Assembly (NCBI RefSeq): GCF_964253085.1
Contig: NZ_CAXUQH020000001.1
Coordinates: 2,356,001-2,420,000 of the forward strand
Direction: 5' to 3'
Source of the DNA: Paenibacillus_E sp964253085
GTDB taxonomy: Bacteria; Bacillota; Bacilli; Paenibacillales; NBRC-103111
Length of the DNA: 64,000 nt
Of this stretch, positions 34,676-44,678 are shown piece after piece. How positions within the stretch are numbered: position 1 is the first letter of the stretch; the number at the start of each line of letters is the position of its first letter. The notes below the pieces were generated by a model. It was given only the letters and a program-made list of their open reading frames with translations, ran no database searches and was not told the DNA's origin. A program made the translations under genes and the position numbers.

Positions 34676-37216
34676 ATGAACAACAAACATTTTGTAATAA
34701 GCAACTGGAAATTCAAGGCGTGTGATGAGATGGATTGGATGCCAGCTCAGGTTCCCGGTACCGTGCATACCGATTTATTTAGAAACGGTTGTATCGCTGA
34801 TCCGTTCTACGGGATAAATGAGCACGAACAGCAGTGGATTGACAAAAAAGATTGGGAGTACGAAAGCACCTTTGAATTAGAGAATGCCTGGTTGGATCTA
34901 CCGGCAATCGAAATCGTGTTCGAGGGATTGGATACGTACGCTGACGTCACATTGAACGGGAGGCACGTGCTTTCGGCCGATAATATGTTCCGTGTATGGA
35001 GGGCTGATGTCAAGCCGCTGCTGCGTCCAGGTTTGAATGAATTGACTGTACGTTTTTGTTCGCCGATAGCTGAAGATTTACCAAAGCTAGAGAAGCTAGG
35101 TTACAGTCTGCCTGCTGCGAATGATCAGTCCGAGCTTGGTGGTTTAGGTGATCATCGTATTAGCGTATTTGCTCGCAAAGCACCCTATCATTACGGCTGG
35201 GACTGGGGGCCGCGCTTTGTGACAAGCGGTATCTGGCGTGAGGTTCGCTTGGAGGGCTGTGCGGGTCCTGTTATACGCGATCTTTACATTCGTCAGGACC
35301 GTGTCAATCTTGAAGTAGCAGAGCTGACGGCCATATTAGAGATCGAAGCAGTTGAATCTTGGTCAGGCCATCTGCGTGTATCTACGGGTGAGCAAGTGTT
35401 GGAAAAGGGAATTACGCTTGAGCCAGGTGTACAAGAAGTGGCGATAGAGGTGAAGATCTCTGAGCCCGCATTGTGGTGGTGCCGGGGGCTGGGCGAACCG
35501 AATATGTATGAATTTAACGCGGAGCTAGTTGGTGAGGATGGGAGTACCCATGTGGTAACGGTGACAACTGGACTGAGGGATATTAAGCTGATTCGGGAAA
35601 AGGATGAAGCTGGAGCTTCTTTTCGTTTCGAACTGAATGGGATTCCACTTTTCGCCAAAGGGGCTAACCATATTCCTAATGATAGCTTTCTGACTGAGGT
35701 GACGGCGGAGCGTTATCGCCACGAAATTGCTTCAGCAGCCGAAAGCGGCATGAATATGTTGCGGGTATGGGGCGGGGGGATATACGAACAAGACATTTTC
35801 TATGATCTATGCGATGAATATGGCATTCTGGTTTGGCAGGATTTTATGTTCGCTTGCAGCATGTATCCTGGGGATGAAGCTTTCCTCATGAATGTTGCAT
35901 TTGAAGCTGATCATAATATTAAGCGATTGCGCCGTCATCCCTGCATTGCGCTATGGTGCGGTAATAATGAGATTGATTCAGCGTGGTCGAATTATGTGGA
36001 GAATAAAGGCTGGGGCTGGAAGCGAAACTACACAGCGGAGCAGCGTGAACAAATATGGGCAGACTACGAGTCGGTGTTCCATGATATCTTGCCAAAAGCC
36101 GTGGCACGACTGGCGGCCGATGTGGCGTATTGGTCATCCTCGCCTATGCGTGGTCTTACGGGAGATGAGAACCAGCATGCCTTTAGCCTATCCGGCGAAG
36201 GTGATATCCACTACTGGGGCGTGTGGCATGCTTCGGAACCGTTCGCTAACTACAATACGCATATCGGTCGGTTTATGAGTGAATACGGATTCCAGTCGTT
36301 CCCGGAGCTGGATTCCGTGTTGAAGTATGCACCAGAAAGTGAGCTGGCGCTGGAATCTGATATCATGATGGCCCATCAGAAAAATGGGCGTGGCAACCAG
36401 TTGATCAAGGAATACATGGACATGTACTTACCTGTGCCTAAGGACTTCAGATCGTTCCTGTATATGAGCCAGGTACTCCAAGCGGAAGCAATCCGTATTG
36501 CAATTGAAGCGCATCGCCGGAACAAGCCTTATTGTATGGGCACGCTGTACTGGCAGATGAACGATTGCTGGCCGGTCGCTTCCTGGGCTGGCATCGACTA
36601 CTATGGACGCTGGAAAGCGCTGCAATATACGGTTCGCAGAAGCTTCCGGGACGTCATATTGACGATATACGAAATGGCAGATCGTTCGATTGCCGTTAAT
36701 CTCATTTCGGATAAGAGAGAACGGGTAATGGGCTCGCTATGTTTATCTCTGTATGACATTCAGGGAGGTCTGATTAAAGAGGAGACACTTCAGGTTGAAG
36801 TGGCAGCGGATTCGGTCACTGAAGCGACGGTACTGAACCGAGAGCAGTGGCTCCAAGGCTGCGATCCACGGCAGGTTGTTTTGCAAGCCATGTTTCATGT
36901 TGATGGAAATTCGGTAGATAGCAAACCGTACTATTTTGTCTCTGCGAAGGAGTTTGTGCTTCCAATGACGCAGATCTCAGTGCAGGAGGTTTCAGGCAGC
37001 GGTGGCACTCGCTATAATCTACAGAGCAGCGTGTTGGCTCGGCAAGTTTGGATCTCTGCAGAGGTGGAAGGGATTTTCTCTGACAACTATTTTGATCTAA
37101 TCCCAGGAATACCGGTCACGGTGGAGTTTCGCCAGCGCAACAACGGAGAGGGAGAGGCTTTTATCCCAGGAAACCCCGGTAAGCTGACGGTACAATCGAT
37201 GGCTGATTTTGTGTAG
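34676..37216 (+). CDS. GH2 beta-mannosidase
   Basis: 846-aa cytoplasmic beta-mannosidase. The N-terminal part reads QVPGTVHTDLFRNGCIADPF and YHYGWDWGPRFVTSGIWREV, diagnostic for the mannosidase branch of GH2. The acid/base Glu432 is in WCGNNEID and the nucleophile Glu536 in FMSEYGFQSFPEL. ATG 34676 lies just after GGAGGAAC; the longer frame from 34625 overlaps the preceding gene. Together with GH42 and GH2 this suggests breakdown of imported galacto-manno-oligosaccharides. A terminator follows at 37261. Confidence 0.92.
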   Translation: MNNKHFVISNWKFKACDEMDWMPAQVPGTVHTDLFRNGCIADPFYGINEHEQQWIDKKDWEYESTFELENAWLDLPAIEIVFEGLDTYADVTLNGRHVLSADNMFRVWRADVKPLLRPGLNELTVRFCSPIAEDLPKLEKLGYSLPAANDQSELGGLGDHRISVFARKAPYHYGWDWGPRFVTSGIWREVRLEGCAGPVIRDLYIRQDRVNLEVAELTAILEIEAVESWSGHLRVSTGEQVLEKGITLEPGVQEVAIEVKISEPALWWCRGLGEPNMYEFNAELVGEDGSTHVVTVTTGLRDIKLIREKDEAGASFRFELNGIPLFAKGANHIPNDSFLTEVTAERYRHEIASAAESGMNMLRVWGGGIYEQDIFYDLCDEYGILVWQDFMFACSMYPGDEAFLMNVAFEADHNIKRLRRHPCIALWCGNNEIDSAWSNYVENKGWGWKRNYTAEQREQIWADYESVFHDILPKAVARLAADVAYWSSSPMRGLTGDENQHAFSLSGEGDIHYWGVWHASEPFANYNTHIGRFMSEYGFQSFPELDSVLKYAPESELALESDIMMAHQKNGRGNQLIKEYMDMYLPVPKDFRSFLYMSQVLQAEAIRIAIEAHRRNKPYCMGTLYWQMNDCWPVASWAGIDYYGRWKALQYTVRRSFRDVILTIYEMADRSIAVNLISDKRERVMGSLCLSLYDIQGGLIKEETLQVEVAADSVTEATVLNREQWLQGCDPRQVVLQAMFHVDGNSVDSKPYYFVSAKEFVLPMTQISVQEVSGSGGTRYNLQSSVLARQVWISAEVEGIFSDNYFDLIPGIPVTVEFRQRNNGEGEAFIPGNPGKLTVQSMADFV

Positions 37217-37260
37217 GTTGGCAGGTTAATACGCGAATCCTCGTACATTGTTCTTACAAT

Positions 37261-37300
37261 AAAAGAAGATATCTTCCATATTGGTTGATGTCTTCTTTTG
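37261..37300 (+). terminator. Terminator after beta-mannosidase
   Basis: AAAAGAAGATATC / GATGTCTTCTTTT stem with one G-T pair and T-rich 3' end. Confidence 0.75.
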
Positions 37301-37304
37301 AGGA

Positions 37305-37318
37305 TGATAGCGCTTACT
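37305..37318 (-). promoter_or_regulatory. cre-like CcpA site before the importer operon
   Basis: Read on the minus strand, AGTAAGCGCTATCA matches the cre consensus TGWAANCGNTNWCA at all defined positions but the first. It lies about 100 bases before the permease start and just upstream of the 30-bp element, a sensible place for carbon catabolite repression. Confidence 0.5.
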
Positions 37319-37332
37319 TAAAACATCATATG

Positions 37333-37362
37333 AAATCGATAGAAATCTAATCGTTGTTACAT
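37333..37362 (+). promoter_or_regulatory. 30-bp element shared with 31740-31769 (copy 2)
   Basis: AAATCGATAGAAATCT followed by AATCGTTGTTACAT, one base different from copy 1. The following 40 bases (to TAGAATAATGATATAG) could hold the -10 region. It links the glycosidase operon and importer operon. Confidence 0.65.
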
Positions 37363-37415
37363 GTTAAGTTCTCTCCTTCCCAAGTAGAATAATGATATAG
37401 AAAAGGAGGGAGCAT

Positions 37416-38309
37416 ATGATTTCAACGTTATATAAATATCGCTGGCAATATATGATGATTTTACCAGCAGTCGTGTTGCTGTTTCTGTTTAATTATATCC
37501 CTATGGCCGGTATCCAAATTGCCTTTAGAGACTTTAAGATAGGCTCTTCTATTTGGGGAAGTAGTTGGGTTGGCTTGGACAATTTTTCATTTTTTACTGA
37601 GCCTCAATTTTGGAAAGTGGTTCAAAACACGCTTTACATTTCGGTTTTGAAATTTGTTTTCGGATTTCCTATGCCAATTCTGCTCGCTCTCATGATCAAT
37701 GAGGTTAAAAATTCGACTTTTAAGAGGTTTGTGCAGTCGGTTAGCTATCTGCCTCACTTTTTCTCTTGGATCGTCGTAGCCTATATCCTGCAATCATTCC
37801 TTACATTAGATGGCGGGCTTGCGAACGATTTGATCGGGCGGTTAGGAGGAGATCCCATTTTCTTCCTAGGCTCTACAGAATGGTTCCGCCCTATGATCGT
37901 TTCAAGTGGATTGTGGAAAGAAGTTGGTTGGAATACAATTCTCTATTTAGCGGCAATCACGACGATAGATCCTCAACTCTACGAAGCGGCGAAAGTTGAA
38001 GGAGCGGGCAAACTCGCTCAAATACGACACATTACGCTGCCGGGTATGTTGCCGACGATATCCATCGTGTTGATATTAAGCATTCCGAGTTTAATCAATG
38101 TTGGCATGGATCAGATTTATCCAATGATGAATTCCGCGAATCAAGATGTGGCGGATGTTCTTGATACTTACGTGCTTCGTAATGGACTTAAACAAGGTTA
38201 TTTCGGCATGGCAACCGCTGTTGGTTTAATCTCTTCAGTCATTAGCCTGCTGCTTGTCGTAGCTACGAACTCGGCATCCAAGAAACTCAACGGCGAGGGG
38301 CTGTGGTAA
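37416..38309 (+). CDS. Sugar ABC transporter permease, LplB type (operon 3)
   Basis: 297-aa membrane permease: MMILPAVVLLFLFNYIPMAG at the start, six membrane segments, EAA loop EAAKVEGAGKLAQIRHI. AAGGAGGG precedes the ATG. First gene of an importer operon downstream of three glycosidase genes; partners are the permease at 38313 (3 bases later) and the lipoprotein at 39269. Likely cargo: beta-galactoside/mannoside oligosaccharides (inferred from the glycosidases). ATPase encoded elsewhere. Confidence 0.9.
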   Translation: MISTLYKYRWQYMMILPAVVLLFLFNYIPMAGIQIAFRDFKIGSSIWGSSWVGLDNFSFFTEPQFWKVVQNTLYISVLKFVFGFPMPILLALMINEVKNSTFKRFVQSVSYLPHFFSWIVVAYILQSFLTLDGGLANDLIGRLGGDPIFFLGSTEWFRPMIVSSGLWKEVGWNTILYLAAITTIDPQLYEAAKVEGAGKLAQIRHITLPGMLPTISIVLILSIPSLINVGMDQIYPMMNSANQDVADVLDTYVLRNGLKQGYFGMATAVGLISSVISLLLVVATNSASKKLNGEGLW

Positions 38310-38312
38310 CAC

Positions 38313-39206
38313 ATGAAATCAAATGGGTTTGAACGTGTGGGACAAGCCTTCATTGTTGTCTTGCTACTGGTATTATGCGTGTCAATCATTTATCCATTCC
38401 TATACATGCTGGCAATTTCTCTTAATACCGGGGCAGATGCAGCAAAGGGAGGGGTGTATCTCTGGCCCCGTTCGTTCACTTGGATCAACTACGAGATCGT
38501 TCTAGGTAATTCAGTTATTCGACATGCTTATCTGATTACCATTGCAAGAACAGTTTTAGGCACAGTAGGCGGATTGGCTGTTACCATGTTGGCCGCGTAC
38601 GGGTTATCATATAAACAACTTCCATTTCGGAATGGCATTCTAATGTATGTACTACTCACAATGCTGTTCAGTGGGGGATTGATACCCTACTATATTCAAT
38701 TGTATAGTCTCGGACTAACGAATACCTTTTGGGTCTATGTTATCCCTGGTCTATTCTCCGCATGGAATATGTTCGTCATGCAGAAATTTATACAGGGCAT
38801 TCCCGAAGCATTGATAGAATCAGCCGAACTAGACGGTGCGGGTCCGTTCCGTATTCTCTTTCAAATTATCGTTCCGCTTTCAAAGCCAATGTTAGCCGCG
38901 TTAGGACTTTTTACGGCTGTAGGGCATTGGAATGATTGGTTTTCAGGTGCTTTTTATGTTAGCAAACAGAATTTGATCCCGGTTCAGACATTCCTGCAGC
39001 AACTACTAACTGCCCAAGATTTGTCAGCCGTTATGAGTTCAAATCAAAACCAAGAAGCGCTTGCACGAAGCTCCTTGAGCAATATTACACTCATGTCAAT
39101 CAAAATGGCCACGGTTATGATCAGCGCACTTCCGATTCTAGCTGTTTACCCTTTCCTGCAGAAATACTTTGTCAAAGGTGTAATGGTCGGTTCAGTCAAG
39201 GGATAA
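38313..39206 (+). CDS. Sugar ABC transporter permease, LplC type (operon 3)
   Basis: 297-aa permease paired with 37416. Landmarks: VSIIYPFLYMLAISLN, LFSGGLIPYYIQLYSLGLTN, EAA loop IESAELDGAGPFRILFQ, and C-terminal KGVMVGSVKG. ATG 38313 lies 3 bases after the previous stop; GGCGAGGGG within the end of the previous gene is its ribosome site, indicating translational coupling. Confidence 0.9.
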   Translation: MKSNGFERVGQAFIVVLLLVLCVSIIYPFLYMLAISLNTGADAAKGGVYLWPRSFTWINYEIVLGNSVIRHAYLITIARTVLGTVGGLAVTMLAAYGLSYKQLPFRNGILMYVLLTMLFSGGLIPYYIQLYSLGLTNTFWVYVIPGLFSAWNMFVMQKFIQGIPEALIESAELDGAGPFRILFQIIVPLSKPMLAALGLFTAVGHWNDWFSGAFYVSKQNLIPVQTFLQQLLTAQDLSAVMSSNQNQEALARSSLSNITLMSIKMATVMISALPILAVYPFLQKYFVKGVMVGSVKG

Positions 39207-39268
39207 CTCCAGGGTATTAGGCATTTTATATATACCAGCTAAGTTAGTAAAAAAAGGGAGGCATAAAA

Positions 39269-40939
39269 ATGAAAATGAAATCAGGTGGGTTAAAAAGTTC
39301 TTTGGTGCTGGGGTTGGTTGCCACGTTGGGTATTACGGCGGGGTGTTCAGATAGCAGCAGTACTGGACAAAGTAGTACATCACCGGCTAAGGAAACTTCT
39401 AAAACAGCTACTGCAGCTAACTTTAAGCTTTGGCTCGGTTGGACAGCAACGGTTAATAATGATAGCTGGGTACAAAAATATTGGAAAACGGAAGAACCTA
39501 AAGTTGATGTTCAGATTGAAGCAACACAAGGGGATGCCGTTACCGCACTTAATCTAAAGCTGAGTACTGGCGGTTTTGATGATGCTGCTATTTTTGAGAG
39601 AAAACAAGTAGTTAATGATGCTATGAAGCGCTCCAATGTTATTCAACCACTCGAGAAATACTTTAGTATGCCAGATAAGTATCCCAATTTGGCAGCAATT
39701 CCAAAAGTATATCTGGATCAGATGAAGGATGGGGATGGACATATTTGGTCACTTCCTTCCTTCTTTGATGTGAATCCGACAGATCCATGGCCAGGTTGGT
39801 CCTCCAATGCGTGGTTCATTCGAAAGGATGTTCTCGACAAAGTAGGAATGAAAGTAGCAGATCTCTCAACACTTCAAGGCATCGAGACTTATTTGGAGAA
39901 GGCTTCACAATTAAAGGATGAGTCAGGTAAGCCGCTTCTACCAATGGGGATTCTTACAGATAAGAATGAAGAGAATGCTGTGCTTGCCGCATTCGGCGTG
40001 ACCGTCGCTTCAGCAGGTGGTGTTACTCAAGTTAAAAAAGACGGTAGCGATTTTATTTTTAAGTATGACAACCCAGGGTTTAAGGCTGCTTATAAATGGA
40101 TGAATAGTTTGTACAAGAAAAATCTCATAGATCCAGAAGCACTTACTGATAAAGGTGAAAGATATGTCGAGAAGAACAAAAGCGGCCGTTTTGCAATGAA
40201 CGTTGGAAGTTTTTGGAACTTAAACAGTTCGCTTTGGGAACAACTTGATGGCCCAACAGCACCTGGCTGGTTCTATGAACCAATTCCTTTCCCTAAAGTT
40301 GATGGCGTCAGCCAGCTTGGTTATACTCAGATTATTAACCCTTATCCGCAATACGATACGTATATTAGTAAAAGTACGAAGAACCTAGATGCTATTCTAT
40401 CATTCTACAACTATACGTTAACACCGAAACCAGAGATGAACATGGTCATTAACGAAGGACCTGCAGGTAAATATTGGAACTGGGTCGATCAACCACTTGG
40501 TAAATGGAAATTTACAGACCCGCAATACAAAGAACTGCGCAACTCTGGCGATAATGCCAAAAAAGCACAAGTGACACCAGAGCTATATTCAACATCAACG
40601 TTTAGCAATAAATGGTACGCATGGTGGACATCAGAGAATATTCATGCCGGTGGAGCTAAGACCGGAGAGTTTTCCCAACAGATCTCTAAAATGGGTACTA
40701 CCCGAGTTGCAGAAAATTATGACATGGTGAAGGCGAAGACAGGAGGGGCTTGGGAAAAGTATGCTCCAGAATTAGATTCGGTATATAAAGAATACCGGGC
40801 TAAGCTGTTGATGGCAAAAGACGATGCGCAATTCGAAAAAGCTTGGAGTGATTTCACTGCAGCACTTGAGAAACGTGGACACTGGAGTGAGCTTAAGCAG
40901 GAATGGAATGAACAGTACAACGGGATGAACAAGAAGTAA
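39269..40939 (+). CDS. Extracellular sugar-binding lipoprotein (operon 3)
   Basis: 556-aa lipoprotein, signal MKMKSGGLKSSLVLGLVATL and lipobox TAGC. Long solute-binding fold with many aromatic residues near the cleft (WLGWTATVNNDSWVQKYW, SLPSFFDVNPTDPWPGWSSN), consistent with oligosaccharide stacking. GGGAGG precedes the ATG. It supplies specificity to permeases 37416/38313. A terminator at 41015 separates it from the two-component genes that follow. Confidence 0.9.
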   Translation: MKMKSGGLKSSLVLGLVATLGITAGCSDSSSTGQSSTSPAKETSKTATAANFKLWLGWTATVNNDSWVQKYWKTEEPKVDVQIEATQGDAVTALNLKLSTGGFDDAAIFERKQVVNDAMKRSNVIQPLEKYFSMPDKYPNLAAIPKVYLDQMKDGDGHIWSLPSFFDVNPTDPWPGWSSNAWFIRKDVLDKVGMKVADLSTLQGIETYLEKASQLKDESGKPLLPMGILTDKNEENAVLAAFGVTVASAGGVTQVKKDGSDFIFKYDNPGFKAAYKWMNSLYKKNLIDPEALTDKGERYVEKNKSGRFAMNVGSFWNLNSSLWEQLDGPTAPGWFYEPIPFPKVDGVSQLGYTQIINPYPQYDTYISKSTKNLDAILSFYNYTLTPKPEMNMVINEGPAGKYWNWVDQPLGKWKFTDPQYKELRNSGDNAKKAQVTPELYSTSTFSNKWYAWWTSENIHAGGAKTGEFSQQISKMGTTRVAENYDMVKAKTGGAWEKYAPELDSVYKEYRAKLLMAKDDAQFEKAWSDFTAALEKRGHWSELKQEWNEQYNGMNKK

Positions 40940-41014
40940 GCCTACATGCGAATAGGTTGCTACAGACCTATACGCTAAGTAGCAGAATCATGTAAACTGA
41001 AATCAACGCATAAA

Positions 41015-41050
41015 GCGGAGCAGCCCATTCTACGTGGGCGCTCCCTTTTG
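41015..41050 (+). terminator. Terminator after binding-lipoprotein gene
   Basis: GGAGC-AG-CCCA (from 41018) / TGGG-C-GCTCC stem then CTTTTG. The high-expression importer genes stop here; the sensor genes have their own start downstream. Confidence 0.65.
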
Positions 41051-41097
41051 TAGTTTCTAACGTGTAATATTTTGGCTGAATAATAGGAGAATGCCTA

Positions 41098-42882
41098 GTG
41101 CGACACTGGATTGAAAGATATATTATTCATTTGACCCGTACAATGAATCTTCGCCGTAAATTTGTCGTTTTTTACGGATTGGTTGTATTTATTCCTACAG
41201 TGATATTGGGATTAGGTGCAGGTTACCTGGCTCTTCAGAACGTCAGGGCGAACTATATGCTTACTATTAATGAAGCCATTCGACAGACGACGCAGAGTGT
41301 TGGATTCCGAAAGCAAAGCTATGATCTCCTTGTAAACCGGACAGGAACAGACGGAGAACTGATCTCAAGGTTAGCACGTACCTACGAGAATTGGTCGGAA
41401 AGGATTGAATCGGTGAACTATGTCGACCGATCATTTCAAGTTATGAGCCGTTATTTGCCAGGGATCGACGATTTTACAATTTATCATGTTAATCCAACGC
41501 TTGTTGAAGATGGCAGACTTCTGCGAAAGCCCGCTCATCGTCCATTTACTGGGGGTGATGAAGGGGTATGGTATGATAGTGTAATGGAATCACCTATCTC
41601 CTTGCAATGGTCAGAAGTACCAGGTGAGAACACAAAGCTGGTCGTTTCGAGAAAAATAACGAATACCAGTGGGTATGTCTTTGGTGCGATCTATATGCTT
41701 TTGGATTATGGAAGCGTATTCGGTGAATTAATGGATCGTCCCTTTAACGGTGCGGGGAGCTTATACCTCTTGGACGAGCATAATCGCATTGTTGCAGCCT
41801 CCAACCGAGGGATGATTGGCCAAGACGTTGCAAATACGACTATATCTAAATTTTGGGAAAATATTGGAGATAACGATAACATTACTTATGAGGGCAATTA
41901 TTTTGCAGTCCGACATTTGAACGGTGAATGGAAAGTTGCAGCGCTAGTCCAGATGCGCCAATTGGAGAAACAATCCTCCATTATTGTGTACAGCATCGTG
42001 GCAATTACCATCTTTTTTCTGTTACTTTCTTTGTTCCTTGTCATGATTGTGTTTAAGAATATTGTGATACGAATTCGTAAATTAGGTACCCGGATGAGTA
42101 ATATCGCCGAGGGTGATTTCAATGTCTGGCTTGAGAATCGGAATAGAGACGAACTCGGTGACCTCGAGATCATGTTTAATCAGATGGCAGGTAGACTTGG
42201 AAACTTAATTGAACTACTAAGCAGTGCAAAGTTAAAAGAGAAAGAGTCATCGTTTCAGGCTCTTCAAGCGCAGATCAATCCTCATTTTATTTATAATTCA
42301 CTCAGTTTGCTTCAGTGGCGAGCGCTTGATCAGGGAGATCAAGTTCAAGTGGAAGCAGTTGAAGCATTGACGACTTTTTACAGATTCGCACTGGATAATA
42401 AGTCCAATATTACGTTTATCAAGAATGAGCTTGAGCATGTACGTGCTTATTTGGACATTCAACAGCTCAGGTATCCGGAACGTGTCCGTATTGAATGGGA
42501 GATAGAGGAGGAAGTGTTAGAGCTCTATTCCATAAAGCTTATTTTGCAGCCCATCGTTGAAAATTCTTATATCCATGGGCGCATATTTACACGTTCGGAT
42601 GCATGTATTTCTATTTCAATTAAGCGATATCATCATATGATTCATTTCCAAGTGAGAGACAATGGCAGCGGTATAGAACCGGCTACATTGGCACGTATCC
42701 ACAATGGTGAACAAGCTGGCAAAGGAAATGGGTACGGTTTGTTAAATATAAGTGAACGGCTTTCTTTATATTTTGGCAATAAAGGCAAGTTTGAGATCGA
42801 GAGCACGCTTGGAGTAGGAACGGTAGTCACAATCCAATTGCCTGTCTACGCGGAAAAACCAAATATTCGATGGGAGGGATGA
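41098..42882 (+). CDS. YesM-type sensor histidine kinase (operon 3)
   Basis: 594-aa membrane kinase. Membrane segments near residues 20-42 (FVVFYGLVVFIPTVILGLGA) and 300-322 (IIVYSIVAITIFFLLLSLF) flank an extracellular Cache-like sensor. HAMP follows (IRKLGTRMSNIAEGDFNVWL), then the phosphoacceptor segment QAQINPHFIYNSLS and the HATPase motifs IVENSYIHG and RDNGSGIEP. GTG 41098 follows GGAGA by 8 bases. It pairs with the response regulator 4 bases downstream. It probably senses the sugar bound outside, and controls the glycosidase and importer operons. Confidence 0.92.
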   Translation: MRHWIERYIIHLTRTMNLRRKFVVFYGLVVFIPTVILGLGAGYLALQNVRANYMLTINEAIRQTTQSVGFRKQSYDLLVNRTGTDGELISRLARTYENWSERIESVNYVDRSFQVMSRYLPGIDDFTIYHVNPTLVEDGRLLRKPAHRPFTGGDEGVWYDSVMESPISLQWSEVPGENTKLVVSRKITNTSGYVFGAIYMLLDYGSVFGELMDRPFNGAGSLYLLDEHNRIVAASNRGMIGQDVANTTISKFWENIGDNDNITYEGNYFAVRHLNGEWKVAALVQMRQLEKQSSIIVYSIVAITIFFLLLSLFLVMIVFKNIVIRIRKLGTRMSNIAEGDFNVWLENRNRDELGDLEIMFNQMAGRLGNLIELLSSAKLKEKESSFQALQAQINPHFIYNSLSLLQWRALDQGDQVQVEAVEALTTFYRFALDNKSNITFIKNELEHVRAYLDIQQLRYPERVRIEWEIEEEVLELYSIKLILQPIVENSYIHGRIFTRSDACISISIKRYHHMIHFQVRDNGSGIEPATLARIHNGEQAGKGNGYGLLNISERLSLYFGNKGKFEIESTLGVGTVVTIQLPVYAEKPNIRWEG

Positions 42883-42885
42883 CAA

Positions 42886-44481
42886 TTGCTGCAGGCATTA
42901 ATCGTAGATGACGAGCCGACACAGATTCAAGGACTAATTCGACATATCAATTGGGCGAGTTTGGGTTATACGATTCCATTTACCGCTGAAACAGGCGAAA
43001 TGGCAATTCCTATTCTTGAAAGCAATAAAGTAGATGTACTAATCACGGATATATCCATGCCAGGCATGAATGGAATCGAACTCGCTGGCCTAGCGAAATC
43101 CATACATTCAGAAATTCAGATTCTCATCATCAGCGGGTATAATGAATTCGAATTCGCACAGGATGCCATTGAAGTAGGCGCTAATGGATATGTATTAAAG
43201 CCCCTTAAATTAGGCGAAATCGAGCGAAAACTTAACATATTTCGTCAAACACTTGAGAACGTGAAGCAAATCAATGAACAGACGCTGCATCTTAAATCCG
43301 TCGTATTGGAGAGTCAGGTGTTATTAAAGGAATCTTTTGTTCTTGAGTTGCTTGCTGATGAGCCGATTGAGGAGGATACGCTAACATCGTGGTTTCATCT
43401 TCTTGAACTACCGAGTGTGACCGATCGAATTCTGTTAATCATAGCCTCACTCGATCATCAGAATAGTCAGAGTCGTGATGTCAAAAGTAAGCTGTTGCTC
43501 AGTTCAGTGCTTCAGCAATCGATTTCTGTTTCGTTAAATGAAATGGGTTTCGTTTTAGTTGCGCCGCTGAAATCAGAAGGAGTCGCGGGTATTTTGTTAA
43601 ATCCATCTACCGATACAAGGATGAACCTGGATAAACAAATGGGTTTTGTTCAAGACTATATGCGAAATACGTATCAAGTCTCGGTCACGATTGGTGTCAG
43701 TCGGGAAGGGCGTCATTGGACTGAAGTGGGACAGCTTTACCGAGAGATTAAGTATACTGTCGCTGATGCACGGCGGAGTGAGAACGGCTTACTTGTGCAT
43801 GTCGGTAATGAAGAACGAAAGGTATATGAAAACTTTACGCAGCGTGAAACCATACTTCCCAATTTGCTTGCACTCGCAGAAACTGACAATAAGGAGCAGT
43901 TAATGATCGAGGTAGGGAGGGTGTTCAATGAAATGGAGGGAAATGCCCACTCGTTCGGCTATATGCAATCATTTAGTGTCAGTTTGCTTGGGGAGCTTTC
44001 ACGCAAAATGTGGGACGATGTGGAGGGGATTTCCCATCTCAGTAATCGTGCATTGCACCGGCTATTGGAATGCAGAACAGCCCATCTACTTAAAGACATC
44101 GTCCTTGAATATATGGATTCGGCGTTCATCATTGCTCGGAAGGAACGTACGATACAGCAGCATCATCTCATCAATAATATCGCTACTTATATCGAAGAAC
44201 AACTACCAACTAGTGTAACGGTTAAACAACTTTCGGATAAATTTCATATTAGCGCTGGTCATTTAAGCGTCTTATTTAAAAAGGAAACAGGCCAGACAAT
44301 TTCTGACTTCGTCAAGAGTTTACGAATGAAAAAGGCAAAGGAATTGCTTCAGGACCCAAGCATAAAGATTTACGAAGTAACGGAGCGAGTGGGTTTTCAA
44401 ACTCCCGCTTACTTTACTTATCAATTCAAGAAGAACGTGGGCTGCACACCCCAGGAATATCGGGATCGCTATTATCATTGA
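42886..44481 (+). CDS. YesN-type response regulator, AraC output (operon 3)
   Basis: 531-aa regulator. Receiver domain at 1-120: LIVDDEPTQIQGL, phospho-Asp in LITDISMPGMNG (about residue 54), conserved Lys in YVLKPLKLGE. A long middle region and a C-terminal AraC DNA-binding domain follow (VKQLSDKFHISAGHLSVLFK, YEVTERVGFQTPAYFTYQFK). TTG 42886 lies 6-8 bases after GGGAGGG, overlapping the kinase stop. Candidate binding site: the 30-bp element at 31740 and 37333 (inferred). Confidence 0.92.
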   Translation: MLQALIVDDEPTQIQGLIRHINWASLGYTIPFTAETGEMAIPILESNKVDVLITDISMPGMNGIELAGLAKSIHSEIQILIISGYNEFEFAQDAIEVGANGYVLKPLKLGEIERKLNIFRQTLENVKQINEQTLHLKSVVLESQVLLKESFVLELLADEPIEEDTLTSWFHLLELPSVTDRILLIIASLDHQNSQSRDVKSKLLLSSVLQQSISVSLNEMGFVLVAPLKSEGVAGILLNPSTDTRMNLDKQMGFVQDYMRNTYQVSVTIGVSREGRHWTEVGQLYREIKYTVADARRSENGLLVHVGNEERKVYENFTQRETILPNLLALAETDNKEQLMIEVGRVFNEMEGNAHSFGYMQSFSVSLLGELSRKMWDDVEGISHLSNRALHRLLECRTAHLLKDIVLEYMDSAFIIARKERTIQQHHLINNIATYIEEQLPTSVTVKQLSDKFHISAGHLSVLFKKETGQTISDFVKSLRMKKAKELLQDPSIKIYEVTERVGFQTPAYFTYQFKKNVGCTPQEYRDRYYH

Positions 44482-44550
44482 CAATATAATAATAGGCGCC
44501 ACATGCAGTGATACGATGATTGTCAACGTAACCAAATCGTTGTTTTGCCA

Positions 44551-44596
44551 AGAAGAGGCTTTCCCAAGAGATTGATTACTCGGGAAAGCCTCTTCT
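44551..44596 (+). terminator. Hairpin ending the two-component operon
   Basis: AGAAGAGGCTTTCCC (44551-44565) pairs perfectly with GGGAAAGCCTCTTCT (44582-44596). Because the minus-strand kinase relic converges on it, it may act in both directions. Confidence 0.7.
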
Positions 44597-44678
44597 AGTT
44601 TGACTGAAATGGAGGGAACCGGGATTTGCCGCGGCCGGCAGGAGGGGCCTTGTCACTAAGCTGAAGTGCAGGGGGGTA

